Positions 1 through 9,100 of a stretch of DNA of 64,000 nt are shown here, one piece after another (position 1 is the first letter of the stretch; every line of letters begins with the position of its first letter). The notes under the pieces were generated by a model, which made no database searches, was not told the origin of the DNA, and worked only from the letters and a program-made list of their open reading frames with translations. The translations under genes and the position numbers were made by a program. This stretch comes from Candidatus Rifleibacteriota bacterium (GTDB lineage Bacteria > Muiribacteriota > Ozemobacteria > Ozemobacterales > Ozemobacteraceae), in the NCBI GenBank assembly GCA_012517355.1, contig JAAYVD010000023.1, forward strand, positions 111,109 through 175,108. Direction: 5' to 3'.

Positions 1-2
1 TC

Positions 3-956
3 GACCACCTCATGGAAGCCAACGTCGAACTGGTCGACGACGACGAAATCCAGCTCAAAGAAAAGCTCCGGATGCCGGAAGACAAGAAGGAGGAGAATTA
101 CACCGAAGCGCAGCAGGACTTCGACGACATCGATGATTCCGTGCGCGTCTACCTCCGCGAGATCGGCAAGATCCGGCTCCTGACCACCCAGGAAGAGATC
201 ACCCTCGCCAAGCGCATCGAGCACGGGGACCAGGAGGCCCAGCGCAAGCTCATCGAGGCCAACCTCCGGCTGGTCGTCTCGGTCGCCAAGAAGTACACCA
301 AACGCGGCCTCCTCTTCCTCGATCTGATCCAGGAAGGCAACCAGGGCCTGATCCGCGCCGTCGAGAAGTTCAAATACCGCAAGGGGTACAAGTTCTCCAC
401 CTACGCCATCTGGTGGATCCGGCAGGCGATCACCCGCGCCATCGCCGACCAGGCGCGCACCATCCGCATTCCCGTCCACATGGTCGAAACGATCAACAAG
501 CTGCGCAAAGCCAGCCGGAAGATGATGCAGAAGCTCGGTCGCGAGCCGACGATCGAGGAACTGGCCTCGGAAGTGGGACTGCCGGTCGAGAAGGTCAAGA
601 ACATCATGAAGACCGCGATGGATCCCATCTCGCTGGAAACCCCCATCAACGGCGAGGAGGACTCCCACCTGGGCGACTTCGTCGAGGACAAGTCGGCCCT
701 GCCCCCGGCCGAAACGGCCTTCAACCTCATCCTCAAGGAACAGATCAACCGCGTGCTGTCGACCCTGACCGAACGTGAGTCGCGGGTCATCAAGTACCGG
801 TTCGGTCTCGAAGACGGCTGGCAACGCACCCTCGAGGAGGTCGGCCAGAAATTCGGGGTGACCCGCGAGCGGATCCGCCAGATCGAGGCGAAAGCCCTGC
901 GCAAGCTCCGGCACCCCAGCCGGTCCAAGAAGCTGAAAGAGTTCTACATGGAATAA
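3..956 (+). CDS. rpoD: RNA polymerase primary sigma factor (sigma-70/RpoD), 5' end outside the window
   Basis: Directs core RNA polymerase to housekeeping promoters. The reading frame is open from base 3, before the first Met at base 12, and that leading sequence fits the end of region 1.1, so the gene starts upstream of the window. Counted from base 12, region 1.2 is near residues 42-75 ([12 protein letters not shown]). Region 2 is near 80-150, with the -10 recognition helix [10 protein letters not shown]. Region 3 is near 160-235 and region 4 near 250-305, with the -35 helix [18 protein letters not shown]. The ending [14 protein letters not shown] is typical of primary sigma factors rather than alternative ones. 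A tRNA promoter follows within 10 bases of the stop codon. Confidence 0.97.
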   Translation, partial: DHLMEANVELVDDDEIQLKEKLRMPEDKKEENYTEAQQDFDDIDDSVRVYLREIGKIRLLTTQEEITLAKRIEHGDQEAQRKLIEANLRLVVSVAKKYTKRGLLFLDLIQEGNQGLIRAVEKFKYRKGYKFSTYAIWWIRQAITRAIADQARTIRIPVHMVETINKLRKASRKMMQKLGREPTIEELASEVGLPVEKVKNIMKTAMDPISLETPINGEEDSHLGDFVEDKSALPPAETAFNLILKEQINRVLSTLTERESRVIKYRFGLEDGWQRTLEEVGQKFGVTRERIRQIEAKALRKLRHPSRSKKLKEFYME

Positions 957-959
957 TGC

Positions 960-988
960 TTGCCCGGGGTTCCCGGGTATGCTAGAAT
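960..988 (+). promoter_or_regulatory. sigma-70 promoter for the tRNA pair
   Basis: A -35 TTGCCC (960-965) and a -10 TAGAAT (983-988) are separated by 17 bases. TGC immediately before the -10 makes it an extended -10. Transcription would start a few bases before the tRNA at 1001. Confidence 0.75.
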
Positions 989-1000
989 GTCAGAACTTCC

Positions 1001-1073
1001 GGGCCTATAGCTCAGTGGTTAGAGCTGCCGGCTCATAACCGGCTGGTCGCAGGTTCGATCCCTGCTGGGCCCA
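1001..1073 (+). tRNA. tRNA with CAT anticodon, probably tRNA-Ile2 (lysidine-modified)
   Basis: A full cloverleaf is visible. The acceptor stem is GGGCCTA with TGGGCCC, the D arm GCTC/GAGC, the anticodon stem GCCGG/CCGGC with loop CTCATAA (anticodon 1034-1036), and the T arm GCAGG/CCTGC. The discriminator base is A and CCA is not encoded. The acceptor has C4-G69 and C5-G68 pairs, known recognition elements for TilS on tRNA-Ile2, and the D loop and variable loop resemble Ile2 more than elongator Met. Elongator tRNA-Met is the alternative. Confidence 0.9.
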
Positions 1074-1093
1074 ACCCCGAACCAAGGCAACAT

Positions 1094-1166
1094 GCCCCCA
1101 TCGTCTAGCGGCCTAGGACACAGCCCTTTCAAGGCTGCGGCATGGGTTCGAATCCCATTGGGGGCG
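1094..1166 (+). tRNA. tRNA-Glu (TTC)
   Basis: The acceptor stem GCCCCCA pairs with TGGGGGC and the discriminator is G. The anticodon stem CAGCC/GGCTG encloses CTTTCAA, with anticodon TTC at 1128-1130. CCA is not encoded. It lies 20 bases after the CAT tRNA and is probably cotranscribed with it. Confidence 0.95.
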
Positions 1167-1173
1167 GTTTACG

Positions 1174-1204
1174 AAACGAGGTGTCATCCGACACCTCGTT
1201 TTTT
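1174..1204 (+). terminator. Rho-independent terminator after the tRNA operon
   Basis: A 12-bp perfect stem AAACGAGGTGTC/GACACCTCGTTT with a 4-base loop runs into a T tract. It begins 8 bases after tRNA-Glu. Confidence 0.93.
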
Positions 1205-1231
1205 CGTTCGCGATTTTTTCATGCCACGCCG

Positions 1232-1260
1232 TTGCGCCTCCGGGGTACGGGTGCTACAAT
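1232..1260 (+). promoter_or_regulatory. sigma-70 promoter for the M36-like peptidase gene
   Basis: TTGCGC (1232-1237), a 17-base spacer, then TACAAT (1255-1260) preceded by TGC. It sits 28 bases upstream of the start codon. Confidence 0.65.
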
Positions 1261-1288
1261 GAAAATACTTTCGTAAGGAGTATAGAAG

Positions 1289-2929
1289 ATGAGAAGAATC
1301 CCGGTCATGGTTGTTGCCCTGGTCCTGGCGGCCTCTTGTTGTACGTTCGCCTTCGACGTCTCCCCGACCACCGTCCGCAGCAAACCCGTGGCGGCGCCCA
1401 GCGTCAAGGTCTCCAGCGACCTGTTGGATTCGCTCTTCGAAGACGAAACCCTCGCCAGCGGCATCGAACTGATGCAGGTGGCCCCCGACGGCAGCCGCAT
1501 CCAGAGCATGCGGGGCGCCCTCTCCACCCCCCTTTCCGGCGACCTCGCCGCGGCGGCCCGGACCTTCATCACCGACCACGCCAAGGTCTTCAACCTGCAA
1601 GACACCAAGGACGTCTACCTCCTCGCCAATGTCCGCAACGAGGAAATCGGCGGGGCTTCCCACGTGGCCTACCAGATGACCATCGACGGCGTGAAAGTGC
1701 ATGACGCCGTCATCTCCGTGCACATCGGCAAGGACCGCCGGGTGAACCTGGTGTCAGGCTCCCTCCCCACCATCCGCGAGTTCGCCAACCAGATCACCCT
1801 GGGCCGCATCCAGGCCATCGCCGCCGCCAAGCGCGCCGTCGGCGCCAAGGCGATCGTCGGCATTCCCAAGGCCGAACTGAACGTGCTGCCCGTCGCCGGC
1901 GAGCGCGGCCTGATGGTCTTCAACGTGAAGCTTTCCTCCCGCGAACCGCTGGGCGACTGGGAAGTGCTGATCGACGCCGAATCGGGCAAGGAAGTCTCCC
2001 GCCTCAACCAGATGGCCTTCGCCACCGGCCAGGGCTCGGTCTACCTGAACCACCCGCTGGCTGGTGAACCCACCACCGTCGAGCTGCCCCACCTGACCGC
2101 CCACACCCTGAAGGGCTTGTACGCGGTCGCCGACAACGAGGATGTCCCCGAAGCCGTGGCGACCGATGACGTCCACATCTACGAACCGGCCAACACCCAC
2201 TTCGACGAGGTCAACATCTACCACTACATCACCCGGGTGCATGACTTCTTCAAGTCCATGGGCTTCAACAAACTCGACACCCCCATCACCGCCACCGTCC
2301 ATTACGGCGACAAATACGACAACGCCTACTTCAGCCCCTGGTCGAATTCGATGGCCTTCGGCGACGGCAACCGCCTGAACGACCTGGCCAAGGAAGAGAG
2401 CGTCTGCTTCCACGAGTATTCCCACGCGATGATCAACCAGATCGTCCGCCTCAATTACAGCGCCGAATCCGGCGCCATGAACGAAGGCCAGGCCGACTAC
2501 TTCGCCTGCACCCTGTCGAACGATGAGAAGCTCGGCGAGTACGCCGTGGCCAAGATGGGCAAGCCCTACCTGCGCATCATGACCAACACCCTGCATTACC
2601 CCGATAACATCGCCGGCGAAGTCCACGCCGACGGCCAGATCTGGGGCGCCGTCCTCTGGGACCTCCGCGCCGCCCTCGGCCCTGAGATCTCCGACAAGCT
2701 GATCTACAACAGCTTCTACTACCTGAAGGCCGGCAGCCCGAAGTTCCTCGACGGCGCCAACGCCATCTTCACCGCCGACAAGAACCTGTTCGATGGCGCC
2801 AACCAGGCTGCCCTCGCCAAGGTCTTCAACGCCCGCGGCATCACCAGCAAGTCGGCCTACAACGGTTCCGTTCTCGACGCCAAGGACATCAAGCGGATCG
2901 GCCTGTTCCGCGTCGTCCACGGCGAATAA
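1289..2929 (+). CDS. secreted zinc metallopeptidase, fungalysin/M36-like, with FTP-type propeptide
   Basis: Likely a secreted gluzincin protease made as a zymogen. A signal peptide is clear at residues 1-21 and is followed by a region like the fungalysin/thermolysin propeptide (about 40-200), which keeps the enzyme inactive until processed. The catalytic zinc motif HEYSH is at 375-379, and the third zinc ligand is Glu399 in MNEGQADY. This spacing and the HEYSH/NEGxADY pair fit family M36 better than M4. AAGGAG 8 bases upstream supports the ATG. It has its own promoter and terminator, so it is monocistronic. The substrate is unknown; nutrient acquisition is an inference. Confidence 0.85.
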   Translation: MRRIPVMVVALVLAASCCTFAFDVSPTTVRSKPVAAPSVKVSSDLLDSLFEDETLASGIELMQVAPDGSRIQSMRGALSTPLSGDLAAAARTFITDHAKVFNLQDTKDVYLLANVRNEEIGGASHVAYQMTIDGVKVHDAVISVHIGKDRRVNLVSGSLPTIREFANQITLGRIQAIAAAKRAVGAKAIVGIPKAELNVLPVAGERGLMVFNVKLSSREPLGDWEVLIDAESGKEVSRLNQMAFATGQGSVYLNHPLAGEPTTVELPHLTAHTLKGLYAVADNEDVPEAVATDDVHIYEPANTHFDEVNIYHYITRVHDFFKSMGFNKLDTPITATVHYGDKYDNAYFSPWSNSMAFGDGNRLNDLAKEESVCFHEYSHAMINQIVRLNYSAESGAMNEGQADYFACTLSNDEKLGEYAVAKMGKPYLRIMTNTLHYPDNIAGEVHADGQIWGAVLWDLRAALGPEISDKLIYNSFYYLKAGSPKFLDGANAIFTADKNLFDGANQAALAKVFNARGITSKSAYNGSVLDAKDIKRIGLFRVVHGE

Positions 2930-2950
2930 TCCCGACGTTCAAGCAGGAGA

Positions 2951-2982
2951 AAGGCTGGGAGCGACCCTTCCAGCCTTTTTCC
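2951..2982 (+). terminator. Rho-independent terminator after the peptidase gene
   Basis: GGCTGG (2954-2959) pairs with CCAGCC (2971-2976), extended by three further inner pairs and an AAA/TTT base, and runs into TTTTT. Confidence 0.85.
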
Positions 2983-3021
2983 TTCCCGGGAAACTGAAAA
3001 ATCCGTCTGGGGGAAACATCC

Positions 3022-4296
3022 ATGAGTTTCTGTGTGTTCTGCGGCAAGGACCTCCGCAAGGGGGGCGATTTCGTGCAGAGCCGCGACGGCCTGCTCCTGT
3101 GCAAGACCTGTGTCGATACGGCCGAAGACATCTTCCGCCGCAAGAACGCCCGCGACAAGACCTCCCTGGTCAAGGAAGGCGGGAAGGGAACGATCGACCT
3201 GAAGAAGCTGGTCAAGGACTACTCCCCCAAGCGCATCTTCGATGCCCTGTCGGATTACGTGGTCGGCCAGGAGACCGCCAAGAAGGTCATCTCCCTGGCG
3301 GTGTACAATCACTACAAGATCCTGTCGCTGATCGACTCGACCGACGTGGAATTCGAAAAGTCGAACATCCTGCTGATCGGGCCGACGGGCAGCGGCAAGA
3401 CCCTGCTGGCGCGTACCCTGTCCAAGATCCTGCGGGTTCCCTTCGCCATCGGTGACTGCACCAGCTACACCGAGGCGGGGTATGTCGGCGACGACGTCGA
3501 GAACGTCCTGCTGTCGCTGCTGATCGATGCCAACTACGAGGTCGAGGACTGCCAGAAGGGCATCGTGTATCTCGACGAGATCGACAAAAAAGCCAAAACC
3601 AGCAACAACGTCTCCATCTCCCGCGACGTCTCGGGGGAAGGGGTCCAACAGTCCTTCCTGAAGCTGATCGAGGGCACCGTCGCCAACGTCCCCCTGACCG
3701 CCGGCCGCAAGAACCCCATGTCGCAGCAGGTCGTGAAGATCGATACCAGGCACGTTTTGTTCATCTGCGGCGGGGCGTTCGTCGGTCTCGAAAAGATCAT
3801 CGAGCGCCGGCTCCGGAAGGACAGCGCCATCGGCTTCAATGCCGACCCCCTTCCCAAAGACCAGGCCGACTTCAGCCTCTTCCATCACGTCGATACCGGT
3901 GATCTGCTGCAATTCGGCTTCATTCCCGAATTCATCGGCCGCCTGCCGATCAAGGTCGCCCTGGATGGCCTGAAACGGGCCGACTTCCTCCGCATCCTGC
4001 GCGAGCCGAAAAACTCGATCGTCCGGCAGTTCACCAAGCTCTGCGAAATGGACGGCTGCGAACTTTCTTTCACCGACGACGGCCTCGAGCGGGTGGTGGA
4101 CGTGGCCATGGAGCGCAAGACGGGGGCGCGCGGCCTGCGCGACGTCTTCGAGCGGATCCTCCGCCACGACATGTTCCTCCTGCGCGAAGAGGGCACCAAA
4201 GGCCTGCGCGTGGACCGGGCCTACGTCGAACGGCAGCTCGATCTTCTCGAATCCCAGCGGGTGGCCGAGAAGAAAGACGAAATGAAGGCCGCCTGA
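3022..4296 (+). CDS. clpX: ATP-dependent Clp protease ATP-binding subunit ClpX
   Basis: AAA+ unfoldase that threads substrates into ClpP. The N-terminal zinc-binding domain has Cys4, Cys7, Cys27 and Cys30. The AAA+ domain has Walker A GPTGSGKT, the pore loop GYVG inside TEAGYVGDD, Walker B GIVYLDEIDK and sensor-2 GARGLR. An IGF tripeptide in SAIGFNADP matches the loop ClpX uses to dock on ClpP, so a working ClpP partner is expected elsewhere; no clpP gene is next to it here. The 424-residue length is normal. It is convergent with pckA and separated from it by a strong hairpin. Confidence 0.95.
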   Translation: MSFCVFCGKDLRKGGDFVQSRDGLLLCKTCVDTAEDIFRRKNARDKTSLVKEGGKGTIDLKKLVKDYSPKRIFDALSDYVVGQETAKKVISLAVYNHYKILSLIDSTDVEFEKSNILLIGPTGSGKTLLARTLSKILRVPFAIGDCTSYTEAGYVGDDVENVLLSLLIDANYEVEDCQKGIVYLDEIDKKAKTSNNVSISRDVSGEGVQQSFLKLIEGTVANVPLTAGRKNPMSQQVVKIDTRHVLFICGGAFVGLEKIIERRLRKDSAIGFNADPLPKDQADFSLFHHVDTGDLLQFGFIPEFIGRLPIKVALDGLKRADFLRILREPKNSIVRQFTKLCEMDGCELSFTDDGLERVVDVAMERKTGARGLRDVFERILRHDMFLLREEGTKGLRVDRAYVERQLDLLESQRVAEKKDEMKAA

Positions 4297-4319
4297 AGGG
4301 GATCGTTGCCAGGCTGAGC

Positions 4320-4360
4320 GAAAACGCCCCGGGACCAAGATCGGTCCTGGGGCGTTCCTG
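4320..4360. terminator. Bidirectional terminator between clpX and pckA
   Basis: A 14-bp stem (4323-4336 with 4343-4356, one G-T pair) lies between the two convergent stop codons. On the minus strand it is followed by TTTT, so it serves pckA best; on the plus strand the U tract is poor. Confidence 0.8.
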
Positions 4361-4374
4361 TTGGTGGAGGGACG

Positions 4375-5976
4375 TCAGCGTTTGGCGGAGGCGGCCTCCG
4401 GCGGCCGGGGACCGGCCTTGATGACTTCCGGGGCGACGCGGTCTTCGAACTCCTTGAAGTTCGCGACGAACTTGGCGGCCAGGTCCGCGGCGGCCCGGTC
4501 GAAGGCTGCCTTGTCCGCCCAGGTGTTCCGGGGTTGCAGGATCTCGGCGGGCACGCCGGGGCATTCTCTGGGGATCCCGACTCCGAAGACCGGATCAGGC
4601 ACGAAGGCAACCTTGTCGAGGGCACCCGACAAGGCGGCCGTCAACAGGGCGCGGGTGTAGCCGATCTTCATCCGTTTGCCGATCCCGTAACCACCCCCGC
4701 TCCATCCGGTGTTAACCAGCCAGAGACGGGTTCCGTGCTTTTTCATCTTCTCGCCCAACATCTGGGCGTAGGTGAAGGGGTGGTGCACCAGGAAGGGTGC
4801 ACCGAAACAGGCCGAGAAGGTGGTGGTGGGCTCGACCACGCCAGCCTCGGTTCCCGCCAGTTTTGCCGTGTACCCTGACAGGAAATGGTACATGGCCTGT
4901 TCCGGTGAAAGGAGGGAAATCGGCGGCAGAACGCCGAACGCATCGGCGGCCAGGAAGAAGACGTTCTTCGGATGCCCCCCTACCCCTTCGAGAACGCAAT
5001 TGTCGATGTGTTGCACGGGGTAGGTGGCGCGCGTGTTTTCCGTCAGGGTCCCGTCGTCGAAATTGGGTCGGCGGCGTTCGTCGAGGACAACGTTTTCGAG
5101 CACGGAACCGAACCGGATGGCGTTGTAGATCTGGGGCTCGTTCTCCTTCGACAGCTTGATGCACTTGGCGTAGCACCCGCCTTCGAAGTTGAAGATCCCT
5201 TCGGGGGTCCAGCCGTGCTCGTCGTCACCGATCAGCCGGCGGTCGGGGTCGGCCGACAGGGTGGTCTTGCCGGTCCCTGAAAGGCCGAAGAACAGGGCGG
5301 TATCCCCTTGTTTGCCGATGTTGGCAGAGCAGTGCATGGGGAAAATGCCCTTCTTGGGCAGAAGGTAGTTCATGACCGAAAAGATGCTCTTCTTGATCTC
5401 CCCGGCATAACTCGATCCCCCGATGAGGACCATCCGCTCGGCGAAGTTCACGACGATGAACACGCCGGAATTCAGACCGATCTCCTTGAAATCGGGGGCC
5501 ACCAGCCCGCACACGTTGAGGACGGTGAAGTCGGGGGGATCCTGGAGGGTGGCGTCCGGTGGGGGGACGATGAACAAGGTTCGCGAAAACAGGGCATGCC
5601 AAGCCCGTTCCGCGATGACCCGAACCTGGAGGCGGTGGTTGGCATCGGCCCCGGCATACCCGTTGAACACGAATACGTCGCGGTTCTGCAGGTAACTGCA
5701 GGCATTGGCCATCAGGCGGTCCCAGACTTCCTTGGTGATCGGGCGGTTGACCGAGCCCCACCAGACGTCGGCGCAATCGCCGGTCTTCACGACATACTTG
5801 TCCTTGGGCGAGCGCCCCGAGGGGGCTCCCGTCTCCACGACGAGGGCCCCGTTCGCGGCCAGACGGCCTTCCTGGCGGCGCAGAGCTTCCTCGACAAGGA
5901 CGGGAACCGGCTCGTTCCAGAAAACCTGGCGAACCTGCTTCAAACCAACCTTGGACAGACTCTTTTCGTGTTTCAC
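4375..5976 (-). CDS. pckA: phosphoenolpyruvate carboxykinase (ATP)
   Basis: Interconverts oxaloacetate plus ATP with PEP, CO2 and ADP, for gluconeogenesis or, in fermenters, for CO2 fixation toward succinate with ATP gain. The PEPCK P-loop GLSGTGKT and the metal and kinase-2 segment ADPDRRLIGDDEHGW are present, and the ENTRATYPVQHI and NTGWSGGGYG blocks are typical of the ATP-dependent family. I chose the GTG at 5976 because AAAGGAG precedes it by 8 bases and it gives 533 residues, the usual length. A longer open frame to 6120 has no family similarity in its extra part. A promoter and a leader hairpin lie upstream. Confidence 0.95.
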   Translation of the reverse strand: MKHEKSLSKVGLKQVRQVFWNEPVPVLVEEALRRQEGRLAANGALVVETGAPSGRSPKDKYVVKTGDCADVWWGSVNRPITKEVWDRLMANACSYLQNRDVFVFNGYAGADANHRLQVRVIAERAWHALFSRTLFIVPPPDATLQDPPDFTVLNVCGLVAPDFKEIGLNSGVFIVVNFAERMVLIGGSSYAGEIKKSIFSVMNYLLPKKGIFPMHCSANIGKQGDTALFFGLSGTGKTTLSADPDRRLIGDDEHGWTPEGIFNFEGGCYAKCIKLSKENEPQIYNAIRFGSVLENVVLDERRRPNFDDGTLTENTRATYPVQHIDNCVLEGVGGHPKNVFFLAADAFGVLPPISLLSPEQAMYHFLSGYTAKLAGTEAGVVEPTTTFSACFGAPFLVHHPFTYAQMLGEKMKKHGTRLWLVNTGWSGGGYGIGKRMKIGYTRALLTAALSGALDKVAFVPDPVFGVGIPRECPGVPAEILQPRNTWADKAAFDRAAADLAAKFVANFKEFEDRVAPEVIKAGPRPPEAASAKR

Positions 5977-5998
5977 GACACGAACTCCTTTCCCGGTA

Positions 5999-6021
5999 GG
6001 CAGGCAAAAACCGGGCCTGCC
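5999..6021 (-). other. hairpin in the pckA leader
   Basis: GGCAGGC (5999-6005) and GCCTGCC (6015-6021) form a 7-bp stem with a 9-base loop, between the promoter and the ribosome-binding site of pckA. It may affect mRNA stability or translation; no known riboswitch is recognisable. Confidence 0.4.
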
Positions 6022-6034
6022 TCTTTCTCGCGAC

Positions 6035-6063
6035 AGTCTACCCCTCTCCTCCCCGCATGACAA
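6035..6063 (-). promoter_or_regulatory. sigma-70 promoter for pckA
   Basis: Read on the minus strand: TTGTCA (6063-6058), a 17-base spacer, then TAGACT (6040-6035). The leader would be about 55 nt. Confidence 0.65.
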
Positions 6064-6172
6064 GAAGGACCTTGGGACCACGACCGACAAACCCCCACCG
6101 CCGCGGGGCAACATCAACAAACGAAGACGGACATCCCCCGGACCGAGGGGCCCGGGGGATGCGGGAAGGAGA

Positions 6173-9100
6173 TCAGACGGGTTTCGAAGGGACGGCAGGG
6201 GAACCCGAAGTGGTCCCGGAGGAAGACGGGGAGGACGCCGTCGCGGGGGGCTCGGGAATCAACAGTATCCACAGGAGGAAGAACAGGGCGCCGGCCTGCA
6301 ACCCGGAAATGTAGGCCTGCCTGGCCTGGGCGGGGATGCCCGAAAACGCCCCGAAGAACTCCTCGAGGAGGAAGACGGTCACCCCGAGCAGGACGGTCAT
6401 CAGGAATCCCGCGCTCAGACCCTTCCAGGAGTTGCGCCAGACGTCGGTCAGGGCCCAGGCCAGGAAACCGGCGACCACGAAGGACAGCAGCAACAGGATT
6501 TCCGAGAAGACCCACTCACGGACATACAGCAGGCGCAGATGAGTCGGGCCCGAGGTCGAGACGAGCTTCTTGTTGACCACGATCTGGTTGCCGGTGGCGG
6601 GAATGGTGGGCACGACGGGCAGGACCCCGCCCATCGACCGTTCTCCCGCTCCGGCCTCCGCGGCCGTTTTCTTCATGACCGACTGGGTCATCGCGTTCGA
6701 GAGCATCTGGCGGCTCTGGCCTTCCCCGCGAACGAGGCCGGGCAGGGAGGTGATCCCGCCGGCCCCCAATTGGAAGTCGGGGCTGGCTTCCTGGATGGTG
6801 GTGCCGTCCGGCATGGAGACGATCCAGGTCAGTTCGCTGGCATCGAGGGACATGGCCGGCAGGAACAGCTCCACTTTTCCCCGTCGGGCCATCAGGGGAA
6901 CGCGACTTTCGAAGTAGATGACCACCCCGAACGGCTGCAGGACCTTGTTCACCTGCGGAGACCGGATCAGGGGTATGAACACCTCGCCCGCCTCGCCGAG
7001 GCCGGGTTTCACCGGTTCCCCGTTCAGGACCACGGAAAGCACCCTGGTCGTGGGGGGAAGCTTGTCGAGGATCAGGAACTGGTTGTTGTTGTTGCGGACG
7101 ACCAGCTCGAGCTGGGTCAGGACCTTCCCGTCGCGGGAGACCAGAGACCGCGCGATCGCCCCGTCGATCTGGGCGGTGCTGACCGTCACCTCCTGGTGCT
7201 TGGTGAGACCGATGCGGGGGGTGACCCGGGCCAGGAATTTGAAGGCGAAGGCCAGGAATCCCTGGGCCTGGTCGCGGACCGCGCCCGGCAGTTCGCCCGG
7301 ATCGACCATGGTTGCCGGTTGCTGGTCGAGGATGCGGGCTTCGATGCCCTCGCCCACCTCGACCCCGAAATACCCCTTCTGCCGCTCGAGCCGGGCGTGT
7401 GCCCCAGCCGACTGCATCCAGGGGATGTCCAGGGGGAACTCCCCGTTGATGGCCGGGGTGGCCCGCTCCATCTCGATGGCCAGAGAAACCTGGTCGCGCC
7501 GACGGGCATGCAGGGCCACCTTCAACTCCTGCCCCTTCGCCCCGGCAGACACGGCGCTCCAACTGGCCACATCGGGCCCGGCGACGTCCATCACCTCGGC
7601 CCCTGGCGGAACGAGAAAGGCGAACTCGCCAACGGAATTCTGCTCGATCGTCAGGGTCACCAGATCGCGGATGGTGATGACCCCCTCGGTGATCCCGAAC
7701 AGGACGGCATGGTCGATGAACACCTTGGCTTCCTGGACGACCGGGGGTTGGGTGGCCACGACCGTCTCGGGCACCGCCGGAACGGAGGGGGCCTTGACCC
7801 GGTCGCGCCACTCGACGCGCAACAGGCTGGCGGGCTGCAGGACGGCCGCCACCCGGGTTCCGGTGGCCTGATCGAGGGTGGTCACCTGCGCGGCCGGTTC
7901 GATCTCGACGAACTGCCGGGGGCGGTCGAGAACCAGGTCGAGCTTCCCTGCCCCGAACGGGGGCAGGCCGAGAGTGAACCCCTCCTTGGCCCGGACAGCC
8001 TGTCCGCGACCCAGGAGGTCTTTCACCAGGTCGGCCTCGATGACGACACGCCCCTCCCGGTCCGTGATGATGGCGTGGCCGGGGGCCGCATCATTCCAGG
8101 TGTTGGCCGGATCGTTGAGGGCCTGGGGGGCCATGTTCATCTGGGCGGTCTGGGCGATGTCCACCTGGCGCTGCTGCTGGGCCGCGCCCTGGGCCCATGG
8201 CCCGGCCGGAGCCCCGGCGAACGGTGGCAGGGGGGCCAGGACGGCCGGGCTGCCATCGAGGGTCAGGCTCTGGATGCCCACCTGGGAGGTCGGGAAGGGG
8301 ATGGACTTGAACCCCTTCCCGAGGAGATCGGCTTCCATGCGAAGTCTCAGGATAACGACGTCGTCGTGCACCATCCCGGTCAGGGAGCAGGAGACATAGG
8401 TCACCCCCACAGGCGGCAGCCACAGGGTCGGGTCAGGCTCGGGCAGGCCGAGGTCGTGCAGGTAGCGGTAATCCTCGTATTTCAGGAAGACCAGCGGAGA
8501 ATCGGTCGCCAAGCGTTCTCCCAACTGCGAGTAGGGAATGAACACATCGATGGTCTGTTCCACGCGGGGATCCTTCTCGCCCGGAGGGAGGCCCGTCGCG
8601 GCCGTCCCCGCCGCAGGAACCGCCAGCAGGAGCAGCACGGCGACGACCGTCTTCCCACCGCCGAGGACACGGAGATACGCCCACACACGCCAGAGAACGA
8701 CCACCCCGAAGCAGGCGGCGATGGCCAGGAGGCCGGGATCCTGCAGGCCGGGGAACCGCTCCTCGAGGGCCAGGAGGGCGGCGGAATACCCCAGGGCCAC
8801 GAGCCAGGTGAGGAATCCCCGACCACGCCGGGCCAGGGCGCGCACAACCAGGAAGACGAAGAATCCGGCGAGGGCCAAGGCCAGAGTCAGGGCGAAACGG
8901 ACCGGTTCCCACAACACGAAGACCCGCAGGCTGGGGGTTTCGAGGGCGGCGATGTCGTTGCGGGTGACGAAGATCGAGTTCCCGGTGCGGGGGATGATCG
9001 GATCGACGGGGAGGGCGCCCCGGTCCCGGCCGGCCTTCATCCGTTGTTTCGGGGGTGGCGGAGCAGACGAGGAGGGGGCGGCCGCCCCGCCGGACGGGGA

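Noticed and set aside
1754..2920. 388-residue minus-strand frame
   Set aside because: Mirror of the M36-like peptidase gene, which has catalytic motifs, promoter and terminator on the plus strand.
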